DNA of 39,993 nucleotides. It comes from an uncultured Prevotellaceae bacterium. Its GTDB lineage: Bacteria; Bacteroidota; Bacteroidia; Bacteroidales; Bacteroidaceae. The DNA is taken from positions 1-39,993 of the forward strand of contig ONKB01000025.1 in NCBI GenBank assembly GCA_900318305.1, read 5' to 3'. A program made the position numbers and the translations under genes. The notes beneath the pieces are model-generated. The model searched no databases and was not told the DNA's origin. It worked only from the letters and a program-made list of their open reading frames with translations. Each line of letters begins with the position of its first letter. Position 1 is the stretch's first letter. Positions 16,496 to 25,379 of the stretch are shown in pieces.

Positions 16496-18286
16496 TCAGA
16501 ATGTCTTGCGAAGGACATCTTCCCATATCTTGTAACCAGCCTCGTTGAGATGCAGTCCATCAGTGGAGAGTTCGAGGCGGAGAGAATTGGTGTTATTCTC
16601 CTTGTAGAGAGGGAAAAGGTCAATATATTCTATTCCATAGGTATCGGCCAATTTCCGCAAATCGGCATTGATACGGGGAATCATATCTGTCTTGCCTTTG
16701 AGGCGGCTGTATCTTCCAGTGGATTCATTGATGGGCAGAAGACTCTGCAAAAAAATCCTGGTAACCGGAGACTCGCGCCGTATCTTGGCTATCACCTTCT
16801 CAATATTACCGACAATACTGTCCTTGGTGGCATTGTGGGACACATCATTAACGCCTGTCAACAGATATATACGTTGTGGCTTGCCTTTCACGATATCGTC
16901 CAGACGATCATATATACCAAGGGCCTCATCACCGATGATACCACGATTCACCACATGCTTTCTTTTGAGGCGCTTGCCCCAGTCGCCACCGCCTTCTGTC
17001 AGGCTGTTGCCCAGCATGACAACGTCCTTAGAAGTAATAGCAGGTTCATTCTTGAAAGCCTCAACACGCTTGTAATAATAATCATGATATATACGCGGAT
17101 TGTCTTTAATGCTGGAAGCAATGATATTGGCAATCACCGAGCGCAACCTCACCACGCCGTGACCATCCTCAGGATGAACGGAATTGATCAGCATAATCAG
17201 GCCGAGGTCTGCCTCCGGGTCAATGACCACAGTAGTTCCTGTATATCCGGTGTGCCCGAAGGTTTTATTGCTGAACAAGTCGCCGTTGCAGGAAGAATAG
17301 GCAGAATGCAAGTCCCAGCTCAGCGAACGTCCGAAGCGCTCAAAGCCATAGGGTATCGTTGTCATTGCCTTGACGGCCTGGGGTGACAGGATGCGTACTC
17401 CGTTCCATTCACCGCCATTAAGCAGCATTGAGACATATATTCCCAAATCCTCAGCACAGGTAAACAAACCTGCGTTGCCCGAGATACCACCATTCATGAT
17501 GCGTGCGAGAGGATCGTGAACCTGTCCGCGAAGTACACTGCCATCCTTCTGTTTCTCAGTCGGAGCTACAATGGGAAGCAGGCTGTCGGCTGGCAGGTAA
17601 CAGGTATGATACATTCCCAGAGGACGGAAGATGTTCTGCTCAGCATAGTCTTTCAACGTCTGTCCCGTAATGTTCTGGATAACATTCTGCAATGTTATAA
17701 AATTCAGGCAGCTATAGCGCATGTGTATCTCAGGACAAGTATCCCGGCGGCAAGTGGAGATATACTCCATCATTCCCTTGGGATTCGGAGAGCCGTATTT
17801 CTTCTCCAATGTCTGGACAGGACCATATGCAGGCAGGCCAGAGGTATGTGTAAGGAGGTGGATAATCCTAATCGTCTCCTCGTCACGGGTTCCTTGTTTC
17901 CAGTTCAGGAACTCAGGGACATATCTGTTTACTGGATCTAAAAGACGGAATTTGCCTTGTTCCAACAGTCTCATGGCACTCGTACCGGTACCGATTGGCT
18001 TGGAGCATGATGCCATATCGAAAATCGTGTTTGTGGTCATTTTCTCAACCGTAGGATATACGCTGCGATTGCCATAGGCTTTCAAGTAAGCCATCTTTCC
18101 ATGACGTACTATGGCCAGCACTGCACCAGGTATATTTTTGGCAGCAATCTCAGTATTCAGCGCGCTGTCGGCCAGAGCCAATTGACGGCTGTCCAGTCCC
18201 ACCTGCTCAGGAAGGACCTTTTGCAAATGCTGTGCAGAGAGTGTCAGCATCCCTGCACTCATGATTAAAACAAGGTATCGTCTCAT
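16496..18286 (-). CDS. Serine hydrolase (beta-lactamase fold) fused to SGNH esterase
   Basis: A 596-residue exported two-domain enzyme (signal residues 1-18). Residues 25-395 are a class C beta-lactamase/DD-peptidase-like domain: the SxxK pair is S93-C-S-K96, the second motif is Y191-S-C instead of Y-x-N, and the third is H345-T-G. Residues 420-596 are an SGNH/GDSL hydrolase: block I is GNSLTEG (nucleophile S428, with Asn in the usual Asp place), block III is GVND (N480) and block V is DGLHL (D576, H579). The C193 substitution may change activity. In this operon the pair could remove stem-peptide residues and O-acetyl groups from muropeptides (inference). It is 12 bp after murQ. Confidence 0.92.
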   Translation of the reverse strand: MRRYLVLIMSAGMLTLSAQHLQKVLPEQVGLDSRQLALADSALNTEIAAKNIPGAVLAIVRHGKMAYLKAYGNRSVYPTVEKMTTNTIFDMASCSKPIGTGTSAMRLLEQGKFRLLDPVNRYVPEFLNWKQGTRDEETIRIIHLLTHTSGLPAYGPVQTLEKKYGSPNPKGMMEYISTCRRDTCPEIHMRYSCLNFITLQNVIQNITGQTLKDYAEQNIFRPLGMYHTCYLPADSLLPIVAPTEKQKDGSVLRGQVHDPLARIMNGGISGNAGLFTCAEDLGIYVSMLLNGGEWNGVRILSPQAVKAMTTIPYGFERFGRSLSWDLHSAYSSCNGDLFSNKTFGHTGYTGTTVVIDPEADLGLIMLINSVHPEDGHGVVRLRSVIANIIASSIKDNPRIYHDYYYKRVEAFKNEPAITSKDVVMLGNSLTEGGGDWGKRLKRKHVVNRGIIGDEALGIYDRLDDIVKGKPQRIYLLTGVNDVSHNATKDSIVGNIEKVIAKIRRESPVTRIFLQSLLPINESTGRYSRLKGKTDMIPRINADLRKLADTYGIEYIDLFPLYKENNTNSLRLELSTDGLHLNEAGYKIWEDVLRKTF

Positions 18287-18298
18287 ATCCTTAAATAA

Positions 18299-19120
18299 TT
18301 AGTTTTTCTCTCCTTTATACGCATCTATCGCCTTCTTGGCGGAACCATATCTCAACAACAGGTCCTTTGCCTGATCATAAGGCAGACCCAACTCATCAAC
18401 AAGCATGCGGGTTCCACGGTCAACCAGTTTCTTGTTGGTCAGTTGCATATTGACCATCTTATTGCCTTTGACACGGCCAATCTTAATCATCAACGATGTT
18501 GAAATCATATTCAGCACCAATTTCTGGGCAGTTCCACTCTTCATGCGGGAACTGCCAGTCACATATTCAGGTCCAACGACGGTGACCATTGGTACCTCAC
18601 ATGCCTCTGTTATCGGTGCTCCAGGATTGCTGGTTATACATCCAGTCAGAATGCCCTGTTCCCTTGCATGACGCAAAGCACCTATGACATAAGGCGTTGT
18701 CCCAGAAGCAGCAATTCCGACCACGGCATCATTGGCACCGATGTTATGTGCAACCAGTTCCTTCCAGCCCGCCTCTGGATCATCCTCCGCTTTCTCTACA
18801 GGATTGCGCAAGGCAGTATCACCTCCGGCGATAAAACCAATAACCACCGTGGGGGGCATTCCGTATGTAGGAGGTATCTCCGATGCGTCAAGCACACCGA
18901 GACGGCCACTTGTACCTGCACCCAGATAGAACAAACGGCCACCCTTGAGGATGCGGGGTAAAGCCTTCGAAACAAAATCGGTTATCTCCGGCAATATCTG
19001 CTGTACAGCATCAGCCACTTTGTGGTCTTCCCTATTGATATCCTCAAGTATCTCCGCAACAGATTTCTTTTCCAAATTATTATACAGAGATGATTCCTCT
19101 GTGATTTTCTCAAAAGCCAT
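18299..19120 (-). CDS. murQ: N-acetylmuramic acid 6-phosphate etherase
   Basis: MurQ cleaves the lactyl ether of MurNAc-6-phosphate, giving GlcNAc-6-phosphate and D-lactate in the cytosol; it is the committed step of MurNAc recycling. The 273-residue SIS-fold protein shows GAGTSGRLGVLDASEIPPT (the catalytic Glu of DASE), GGDTAL, EDDPEAGW (second catalytic Glu region), GIAASGTTPY and GSSRMKSGTAQKLVLN. Its length is slightly below the ~300 residues of E. coli MurQ but all core motifs are present. It needs phosphorylated MurNAc, and no MurNAc kinase or PTS is visible in the window, so the kinase must be encoded elsewhere. It lies 12 bp from each neighbour within the operon. Confidence 0.96.
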   Translation of the reverse strand: MAFEKITEESSLYNNLEKKSVAEILEDINREDHKVADAVQQILPEITDFVSKALPRILKGGRLFYLGAGTSGRLGVLDASEIPPTYGMPPTVVIGFIAGGDTALRNPVEKAEDDPEAGWKELVAHNIGANDAVVGIAASGTTPYVIGALRHAREQGILTGCITSNPGAPITEACEVPMVTVVGPEYVTGSSRMKSGTAQKLVLNMISTSLMIKIGRVKGNKMVNMQLTNKKLVDRGTRMLVDELGLPYDQAKDLLLRYGSAKKAIDAYKGEKN

Positions 19121-19132
19121 AATATTATGATG

Positions 19133-20275
19133 TTATAGTTTTACATATATCTTCTTCTTATAAAGCACATAAGCCACCACCCATGTCAGGAGCAGAATGA
19201 CAATGGAATACATCAACGAACTCAACTTGCCAGTGCCGAAAACAGGATTCAACAGGAAGTGACATATTGAACTGTGAATACTGTATAATCCTCCATCCTC
19301 CCTGGCTATAGGCAGTTTCCAAGCAGAAAAACCGATGGCATAGATGTCTGACAACACGAAGCAGAACAAAGGATTCATGCCGATGGCATTGAAGAATGTA
19401 CTCCATTTCCTGATTCCTTTTACATCAAGAATGTATGTCAGCAAGGCCAGCATGGCACTGCCAGCACCACAAGTCATCAACACAAATGTAGGAGACCAAA
19501 CACGTTTATTCAGCGGACAGCCATACTGCAACAGGAATGCCAGAATCATAGCAGCCACGCCAAAGAGGAACAGTTTCTCCATCTTCTCATGAATATCTAT
19601 AGGGCGTAGCAACACTTTGCCTATCTGATAGCCTATCAGGACATGGGCTATACCTGGAAGGCTGCTCAGGAAACCCTCCGGATCAAAGTTGAACGCATTG
19701 TCGGGATTATAGCGATACATGTGATTCCCCAACACCGCCACATCTACACGCGAAAGGATATTCTCTCCAGTCTGGTCAAAGCCATGACCCAAGAGCAATA
19801 ACAAGGTGTAGCCTACGAGAATCAGGATAATCACAGGATTGATCCATTTGGGCTTCACCGACAGGGCAACGAGCGCAGCAAGGAAATAGCATACAGCCAA
19901 ACGTGCCAAAACTCCCGTCAGACGCATTCCGTCAAAGTGGATGTTTCCACGACACAGCTGGGCAAAAAGAATAATCAGAATACCCACAAGATAGATACCC
20001 ACACCCCGCTTCAACACTTTCAAAAATGACGTTGAGGACAATTTGAAATCATATTTCTTCAAACTAAAACACATGGATACACCCATGATAAACATAAAAA
20101 ACGGGAATATAAAGTCGGTGGGTGTTACCCCATTCCATTCAGCATGGTCAAGAGGATAATACATATGGGACCATGAGCCTGGGTTGTTCACAATAATCAT
20201 CGCCGATATGGTAATGCCGCGCAAGATATCCAACGACAGCAAACGGGATGATTTCCTATCCTTAATTGTTTCCAT
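19133..20275 (-). CDS. NagX-like transmembrane acyltransferase (DUF5009/HGSNAT family)
   Basis: A 380-residue inner-membrane protein with about 10-11 hydrophobic segments. The N-terminal SLDILRGITISAMIIVNNPG and the following DHAEWNGVTPTDFIFPFFMFIMG are the signature of the heparan-alpha-glucosaminide N-acetyltransferase relatives (NagX, DUF5009). The lysosomal member moves an acetyl group across the membrane from cytosolic acetyl-CoA to terminal glucosamine; bacterial relatives sit in amino-sugar loci. Here it lies between murQ and a peptidoglycan amidase, so it may acetylate glucosamine or muramyl sugars on the periplasmic side, or transport them; that role is inferred from context only. 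Confidence 0.9.
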   Translation of the reverse strand: METIKDRKSSRLLSLDILRGITISAMIIVNNPGSWSHMYYPLDHAEWNGVTPTDFIFPFFMFIMGVSMCFSLKKYDFKLSSTSFLKVLKRGVGIYLVGILIILFAQLCRGNIHFDGMRLTGVLARLAVCYFLAALVALSVKPKWINPVIILILVGYTLLLLLGHGFDQTGENILSRVDVAVLGNHMYRYNPDNAFNFDPEGFLSSLPGIAHVLIGYQIGKVLLRPIDIHEKMEKLFLFGVAAMILAFLLQYGCPLNKRVWSPTFVLMTCGAGSAMLALLTYILDVKGIRKWSTFFNAIGMNPLFCFVLSDIYAIGFSAWKLPIAREDGGLYSIHSSICHFLLNPVFGTGKLSSLMYSIVILLLTWVVAYVLYKKKIYVKL

Positions 20276-20292
20276 AACAATTTATTTATGAA

Positions 20293-23004
20293 TTATCTAG
20301 TTAATAAATCTAACGTGTTTTTCATCACCTCATCGCGGGAGCGGCTGTCCTTCAGACTCTCAAACGGGAAGCCCAGAATACAGGTACGATAATCGGTACC
20401 TTTATAAGCCACGCCTGCACTGATGGCATTCTCCGGGTAGCGATAAATGGTATAGGCATTTTCACCTTCAGGTACGATTCCATCAGGAGATTCTACTACA
20501 TAAGACTTGTCATTAAGCTCACTATAGTAGTCATATACCGACTGGCAAGAGGATATGTCGGACCTTACGGCGGCAACCTTGCCCGTTTTGGCAGCACGCC
20601 CCTCACGGAAATTGTATTTCAGTATTTTTCTGGCAAAATCCTTATCAGCATCCAGAGAAACACCAGCATCGGGATTATCCCACAAGTCACTTGCCACATA
20701 TGCACCTGAGGCAAAGAAAGCTCCCCCAGCCTTGCAGAAAGCAGTTATCTGGTTTTGCATTGGTGTGGTAAATGTCTTAAACTGAAGCGGCTTAATACCG
20801 CCACGTCCTGTCTTGGTCTGTTTCTGTTTGCCAAGGATCCAATCAACAACCTTATAGTCTGTCAGGACAACAGAACTGTCCTCAATGGTCTCGTTGCTTG
20901 TAGAAGTAAACGACCAGCCTGCCTTCAGCATAGATGCCCCATGAACTGCCGGATAATCAAAAGTATTGCCGGCTATCACTTCCTTTTCATGGTCAGCACG
21001 ACTGCCTCCGAAACCAGGAGAATCGTCAGTGGTCCAATTTATCTCACGACGGAATTCCTTCTGCGATCCTGTATAATTGGTTTCACGGATATAAGGTACA
21101 CCATGGTCAACATCATCCAGGAAACCAGCAAGCGTAACATCGGCAGGAGGCACTGCCTTGAAATCAGCAGGACCGCAGATACGGTCAAAACCACTGACGA
21201 TCAATGCCGTGCCCTTGGCCTGAGAAGCCCGGCCGACAGACAATATCTCACTCGGGAAACTCTCTCCTCCTTTATTGACTGCCGTAACCTTAAAACTGCA
21301 GACAACATCATCGGGTATCGCACAAGTAAACGATGTGCCTTTCTTGACCAGTGTACCGTTATCAAAATCGCTGTCACCTATGCGGCGATAGACAATATAT
21401 TTCTCAGGCACAGCCGTTGCCTCCAGACTATCTTCCACAGGTTCCCATGAAAGTGTCACCTGGCCGTCAGCCTCAAACTTAGTTGACAAGTGATCGGGAG
21501 CAAGAGGCTGAATACAATACTTCATACCATATTGAGAACAGATAAATTTCACCATGCCTTTATATATGGCGCGGCTGGCGGAAAAACGGAAACGAGGATC
21601 CAGTCCATAGCGCATGTCGGTGAAATTATGATGCGACAACAGTTCCAGCAAGGCAGCCGGCACCTTGGGCCATACTGCCTCGCTATAAGGTCTGTTCCAA
21701 ATGCCACGGTTCTTCCACATAGGCTCATAGGCTGTTCGTAAATCACCTACAATCTGGTCTTGAATATCCTTGCACAGATATTTTGCCAACTCTCGTGAGG
21801 ACCCGTTTTTATATTTTCCGTCATAGTATTCCTTCTCATAATCACATATGAGCAAAGTACCTACGATAGTATCAACCTTGAAAGAGCCTGCATCTGTATG
21901 AAAAGCCAACGACATATCGACGGGTATTCCCAGTCCCGGTTGGTCTGGGTCAACCGAACTGCCCCCGGCGAGCCAGTTCACCCAGAAACCGCGACACTGG
22001 TAATCGTCCTTATAGTCATCCTTGCCACCATTGCGCGAATAGACACTATCGGGAACGCCTGCCCATTGCATCCAGTAGCGTGCCCCTTCCTTGTACTTGG
22101 GATATCCGCTCAGTTTATACGGATGGGTTATAGTGTCACCCATGACGGCACGTGCCACATTGCCCTGGCCGCCACCTATCTTGACAGCATCGGCAGTAAT
22201 AATCCTGCCTGACTTGGACGACAAGTTTGACAGTTCTATCCGGTTATCCATACTCCTGCCCTTGGCAAAGCGCCATGCACCCAGATAAATCCAGGTACCG
22301 CCACCCATTGTCTGGTTGACTTTAATTGTCGTCTGCTGTCCTTTGTGGAAAACAGTATATTGGGCATCCTCTGCACTCTCAGGAAAAGACTGATAGGCAA
22401 CATACACGCCATACTCTCCCTCCTCAGGGAAATCGGGCAGCCACTGCGCCTTACTCTCATTTTTCTTTTTGACTGTCTTTATCGTCCTGTATGAGCCATC
22501 CTTGAAAGGATTCTCATCATCCTTATAAACAGAGTGCAGATTGGCGAAGCCGGCACCTTCGCCCTTCGACCATATCTCCTTTCCATTGAATTCACTATAG
22601 ACACAACCTTCGGTTGACTTGTCGTTATCTACAATTAACTCGTATTTATTCACATCACGTTCACGTGGCATCAGTACAGCTGCTCCCGCATTCTCGAGCA
22701 TGGGGACAAGGAAGGGCAGGACATAGCTCTCTGTATATATATCCTCCACTGTCTGAAACAGCCTGGCCCGCTGCCACATCCAACGATCTTCCTTCTGGTT
22801 AAAATAATAACCATGACTGGCCCATAAGGCAATATGCTTGTTTACAAGACCCAGCGTAGGATGATATGCCTTGGACTCGTTGTACAATAACGGTGTCTTT
22901 ACCTTATGGGTATGTCTGCCCAGCGAATCGGGTGTTTCGGGCACTTGTGCCTGAGTGGCTACAGCCATTATACATAATACGGCTATTGAGAAAATCTTTT
23001 TCAT
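20293..23004 (-). CDS. Secreted multidomain N-acetylmuramoyl-L-alanine amidase-like protein
   Basis: A 903-residue exported protein (signal residues 1-19). The zinc-amidase (Amidase_3) motifs are scattered but in order: WASHG (H64), MPRERD (E115), FHTDAG (H369) and ALLELLSHHNF (E454), matching the H, E, H and E of the family. About 250 residues separate the second and third motifs; this insert holds a golvesin/xanthan-lyase-like beta domain at about 190-280 (FPEEGEYGVYVAY ... GGGTWIYLGAWRF). A fibronectin III domain follows at about 503-592 and an uncharacterised C-terminal domain at 600-903. The expected reaction is cleavage of the MurNAc-L-Ala bond. Such proteins are often mis-named xanthan lyase. 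It is 11 bp downstream of the phosphoesterase gene. Confidence 0.85.
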   Translation of the reverse strand: MKKIFSIAVLCIMAVATQAQVPETPDSLGRHTHKVKTPLLYNESKAYHPTLGLVNKHIALWASHGYYFNQKEDRWMWQRARLFQTVEDIYTESYVLPFLVPMLENAGAAVLMPRERDVNKYELIVDNDKSTEGCVYSEFNGKEIWSKGEGAGFANLHSVYKDDENPFKDGSYRTIKTVKKKNESKAQWLPDFPEEGEYGVYVAYQSFPESAEDAQYTVFHKGQQTTIKVNQTMGGGTWIYLGAWRFAKGRSMDNRIELSNLSSKSGRIITADAVKIGGGQGNVARAVMGDTITHPYKLSGYPKYKEGARYWMQWAGVPDSVYSRNGGKDDYKDDYQCRGFWVNWLAGGSSVDPDQPGLGIPVDMSLAFHTDAGSFKVDTIVGTLLICDYEKEYYDGKYKNGSSRELAKYLCKDIQDQIVGDLRTAYEPMWKNRGIWNRPYSEAVWPKVPAALLELLSHHNFTDMRYGLDPRFRFSASRAIYKGMVKFICSQYGMKYCIQPLAPDHLSTKFEADGQVTLSWEPVEDSLEATAVPEKYIVYRRIGDSDFDNGTLVKKGTSFTCAIPDDVVCSFKVTAVNKGGESFPSEILSVGRASQAKGTALIVSGFDRICGPADFKAVPPADVTLAGFLDDVDHGVPYIRETNYTGSQKEFRREINWTTDDSPGFGGSRADHEKEVIAGNTFDYPAVHGASMLKAGWSFTSTSNETIEDSSVVLTDYKVVDWILGKQKQTKTGRGGIKPLQFKTFTTPMQNQITAFCKAGGAFFASGAYVASDLWDNPDAGVSLDADKDFARKILKYNFREGRAAKTGKVAAVRSDISSCQSVYDYYSELNDKSYVVESPDGIVPEGENAYTIYRYPENAISAGVAYKGTDYRTCILGFPFESLKDSRSRDEVMKNTLDLLTR

Positions 23005-23015
23005 CTATATCATTT

Positions 23016-24893
23016 TTATTGTTTATTCTGTAACAAAGCTATCTCACCACTGGTTTCTGTCATCAGTACAGCGCCCTTACCTACCGGCACAACAGTATTG
23101 ATGAAACTGTTTCCCACTTTATGCTCCCACAGCAGTCTGCCGGTCTTGCCTTCAATAGCAATTACAAGCCCATCTTTAGTACTGCTGTACACAATGCCGT
23201 CACGTTCAGGGAGCATGGTAGTGGCATGCTCATACCCGAATCCCGCATTGCATCCCCATACTTCCACAGGCTTCACGGGGTTTGCCTCATAGCATAGTAT
23301 AGAATCCTGCATTGTCTTGGCATACAGGCGTTTCCTGTCTTTGGACATACCCAAGCTCTCACGCACCTTGCTTGCACGGCCCTGCCATTCTTTGGTGCGC
23401 CACAGTTCCTGCCCAGTTTTGAGGTCAATCGCCGTCATGGCACGTTCTGGATCCACTACATACACCGCCTTGCCGTCACTGACTGGCCACACACCAGCAG
23501 CCGAATAATGCATGCTACCTTTGCGGTGGGTCCATCTCCACTCCAACTGGCCTGTCTTCTGGTCAAGGGCATAGACGGTATTGTCCCATGCACCGAAAAT
23601 AACCTTGCCCGCAATCAGCAACGGCAAGGTTACTACATAGCCCTCAACACCATTGTATGTCCATATCACTTCACCCGTCCGGGCATTGATGGCACGCATT
23701 TTATGGTCACTGCCTCCAATATAGGCAATTCCTTTTGCCGAGGCTACCGAACCCATCTGCGCCTCCGAAGTGGCAACTTTCCAGCTTAGACAGCCTGTGC
23801 GCTTGTTCAAGGCATATATATTATGGTCTGTACTTCCCATGACGACATTATTGCCAATCACTGCGGGATTGCCCACAATCTTGCCTCCCAGCGGAGTTGT
23901 CCACATCTCCTTGCCATCAGCAAGACGGTAGCATGTAACAGTTCCCTCATTATTGCCTATATAGGCATACTTGCCATCTACCGCAGGCGAACTGTATATA
24001 CTGATACCACTGTCCTTGCGCCACAATTCCTGAATATGGTCATATTTGCGGTTAATACTATAATCGGGGTATTTGTCAGCCTTCGCCTTGGGGTCAAATT
24101 CCTGTCTGGTCATTGAGAAACCAGCCCACTGGCAGGGAGACTCCCCTATTTTATGCTCATATACCAGAAGAGAATCCTGACTGACCACAAACTCACTGTA
24201 TCCCGCCTTACCCGTCTTGTCTTTCAGATTGCTTCGTGTCAGCACTGCAGGAATGCCGTCGTAGCGATGGTACAGATTCTGATGATAATGTCCTCCTATC
24301 ATACACACAGGACTATACTGCCTTATAGAGTCGGTTGCCTGATACCAGTTGTCGACATCTCCTTCCATCAGAGGGTAATGGGTTACTACTATCACCTTCT
24401 TTCCCATGGCCTTGGTCCTTATCTCCTGTCCCATCCAGCTCAAGTCCTGCGGAGCAACATGTCCGTAAGCCATCCTGACAAAGGGCCCGGTGTTAAATCC
24501 TACGAAAAAAACACCCTTGTGCTCAAACGAGAAACGGTCGTCACCAAAAAGTCTTTTAAAAGTTTCCAGTCCGCTCTCCGTCCATGTCGTCTCATGGTTG
24601 CCCGGCAACACATAATAAGGTTTGTTCAGTTTTGCCAGTTCTTTACTAATCCATTCAAGCGAGGCATTGTCACCGTTGTCAGTCAAATCTCCTGTTATTA
24701 AAATAAAATCCACACTATTGTCAGCGTTAATCTGATCAATACTCTGTTGCAAGTTCAACTTCGTCGCCTCACTGCTGATATGGATGTCTGTCAACTGGGC
24801 AAACTTGAAGTTTTCCCATGACAAAGCTCTCAATAATGGCATTACACACAATATTATTGTTACAATACATATTTTACAGAAACTACTGACCAT
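23016..24893 (-). CDS. Calcineurin-like phosphoesterase fused to a PQQ-type beta-propeller
   Basis: A 625-residue exported protein and first gene of the operon. Residues 28-230 are a metallophosphatase with all metal-site motifs: D36-I-H38, G68-D69-L-T-D72, GNHE (98-101), THYPL and GGHYH. Residues from about 285 to the end hold some seven repeats of the PQQ/WD40-like propeller type (for example GTVTCYRLADGKEMW and HNIYALNKRTGCLSW, each ending in a GxxxW turn). The phosphatase domain should hydrolyse a phosphomonoester or diester outside the cytoplasm; the propeller may bind peptidoglycan, another protein or the cell surface. The ATG at 24893 gives a hydrophobic N-terminal signal or anchor (IVTIILCVMPLL) and follows a consensus promoter. 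Confidence 0.92.
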   Translation of the reverse strand: MVSSFCKICIVTIILCVMPLLRALSWENFKFAQLTDIHISSEATKLNLQQSIDQINADNSVDFILITGDLTDNGDNASLEWISKELAKLNKPYYVLPGNHETTWTESGLETFKRLFGDDRFSFEHKGVFFVGFNTGPFVRMAYGHVAPQDLSWMGQEIRTKAMGKKVIVVTHYPLMEGDVDNWYQATDSIRQYSPVCMIGGHYHQNLYHRYDGIPAVLTRSNLKDKTGKAGYSEFVVSQDSLLVYEHKIGESPCQWAGFSMTRQEFDPKAKADKYPDYSINRKYDHIQELWRKDSGISIYSSPAVDGKYAYIGNNEGTVTCYRLADGKEMWTTPLGGKIVGNPAVIGNNVVMGSTDHNIYALNKRTGCLSWKVATSEAQMGSVASAKGIAYIGGSDHKMRAINARTGEVIWTYNGVEGYVVTLPLLIAGKVIFGAWDNTVYALDQKTGQLEWRWTHRKGSMHYSAAGVWPVSDGKAVYVVDPERAMTAIDLKTGQELWRTKEWQGRASKVRESLGMSKDRKRLYAKTMQDSILCYEANPVKPVEVWGCNAGFGYEHATTMLPERDGIVYSSTKDGLVIAIEGKTGRLLWEHKVGNSFINTVVPVGKGAVLMTETSGEIALLQNKQ

Positions 24894-24921
24894 AAACGAA
24901 CCAAGTATTAAAATTAAAGTT

Positions 24922-24953
24922 CAAAGTTACAATTTAGCGCGTAAAAAAACAAA
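24922..24953 (-). promoter_or_regulatory. Promoter of the muropeptide-salvage operon
   Basis: TTTG (24950-24953), 20 bases, TAACTTTG (24922-24929) on the minus strand, ending 28 bases before the ATG at 24893. It is the only clear promoter for the six genes 24893-13783, whose first five are 11-17 bp apart. Confidence 0.85.
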
Positions 24954-25306
24954 AAGAGCCCGCCCTTTTTTCTTCTGAGCATGAGAATAAAGCTATCCTC
25001 CTTTAAGTTTTTGGGGACTATTCTGGTTCCATGTTTGCCAAGAGGCATACTTTATTGAATCATATCTCCCATCTGCTTTAATAGGCCCGGTGATTCAGAA
25101 CGCAAACTTCAGCCATTATCCCTTCATTCTAAATATCCTCTAAAATCTTGGCCGATTTCATCCGTTTTACATTTTTTTACAATTCAACACAACAAATTAC
25201 CCAAACTGATATTTATTTGTGCAAAATATTAATACCTAAAAGATTGAAATAAAAAAAAGGTTATTAATCTGCATAAAATAATATTCAATTTCCCAGGTAA
25301 TATTTA
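24954..25306. other. Intergenic region between divergent operons
   Basis: This part of the 486-bp gap separates the salvage-operon promoter from the proline-operon promoter. It is A/T-rich, most of all toward the proC side (about 25160-25306), and contains no tRNA, terminator or convincing open reading frame that I can see. Space of this size fits regulator binding sites, but no clear palindrome was recognised. Confidence 0.6.
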
Positions 25307-25314
25307 TAACTTTG
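25307..25314 (+). promoter_or_regulatory. -7 box of the proline operon
   Basis: TAACTTTG on the plus strand, 65 bases before the proC ATG at 25380; the -33 region is not a clear TTTG. Confidence 0.6.
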
Positions 25315-25379
25315 CAATAAATAAGCAATAAATAAAGAATATTGTTCCTCGTGAAATTACAACTTGATTTTTTAACAGA

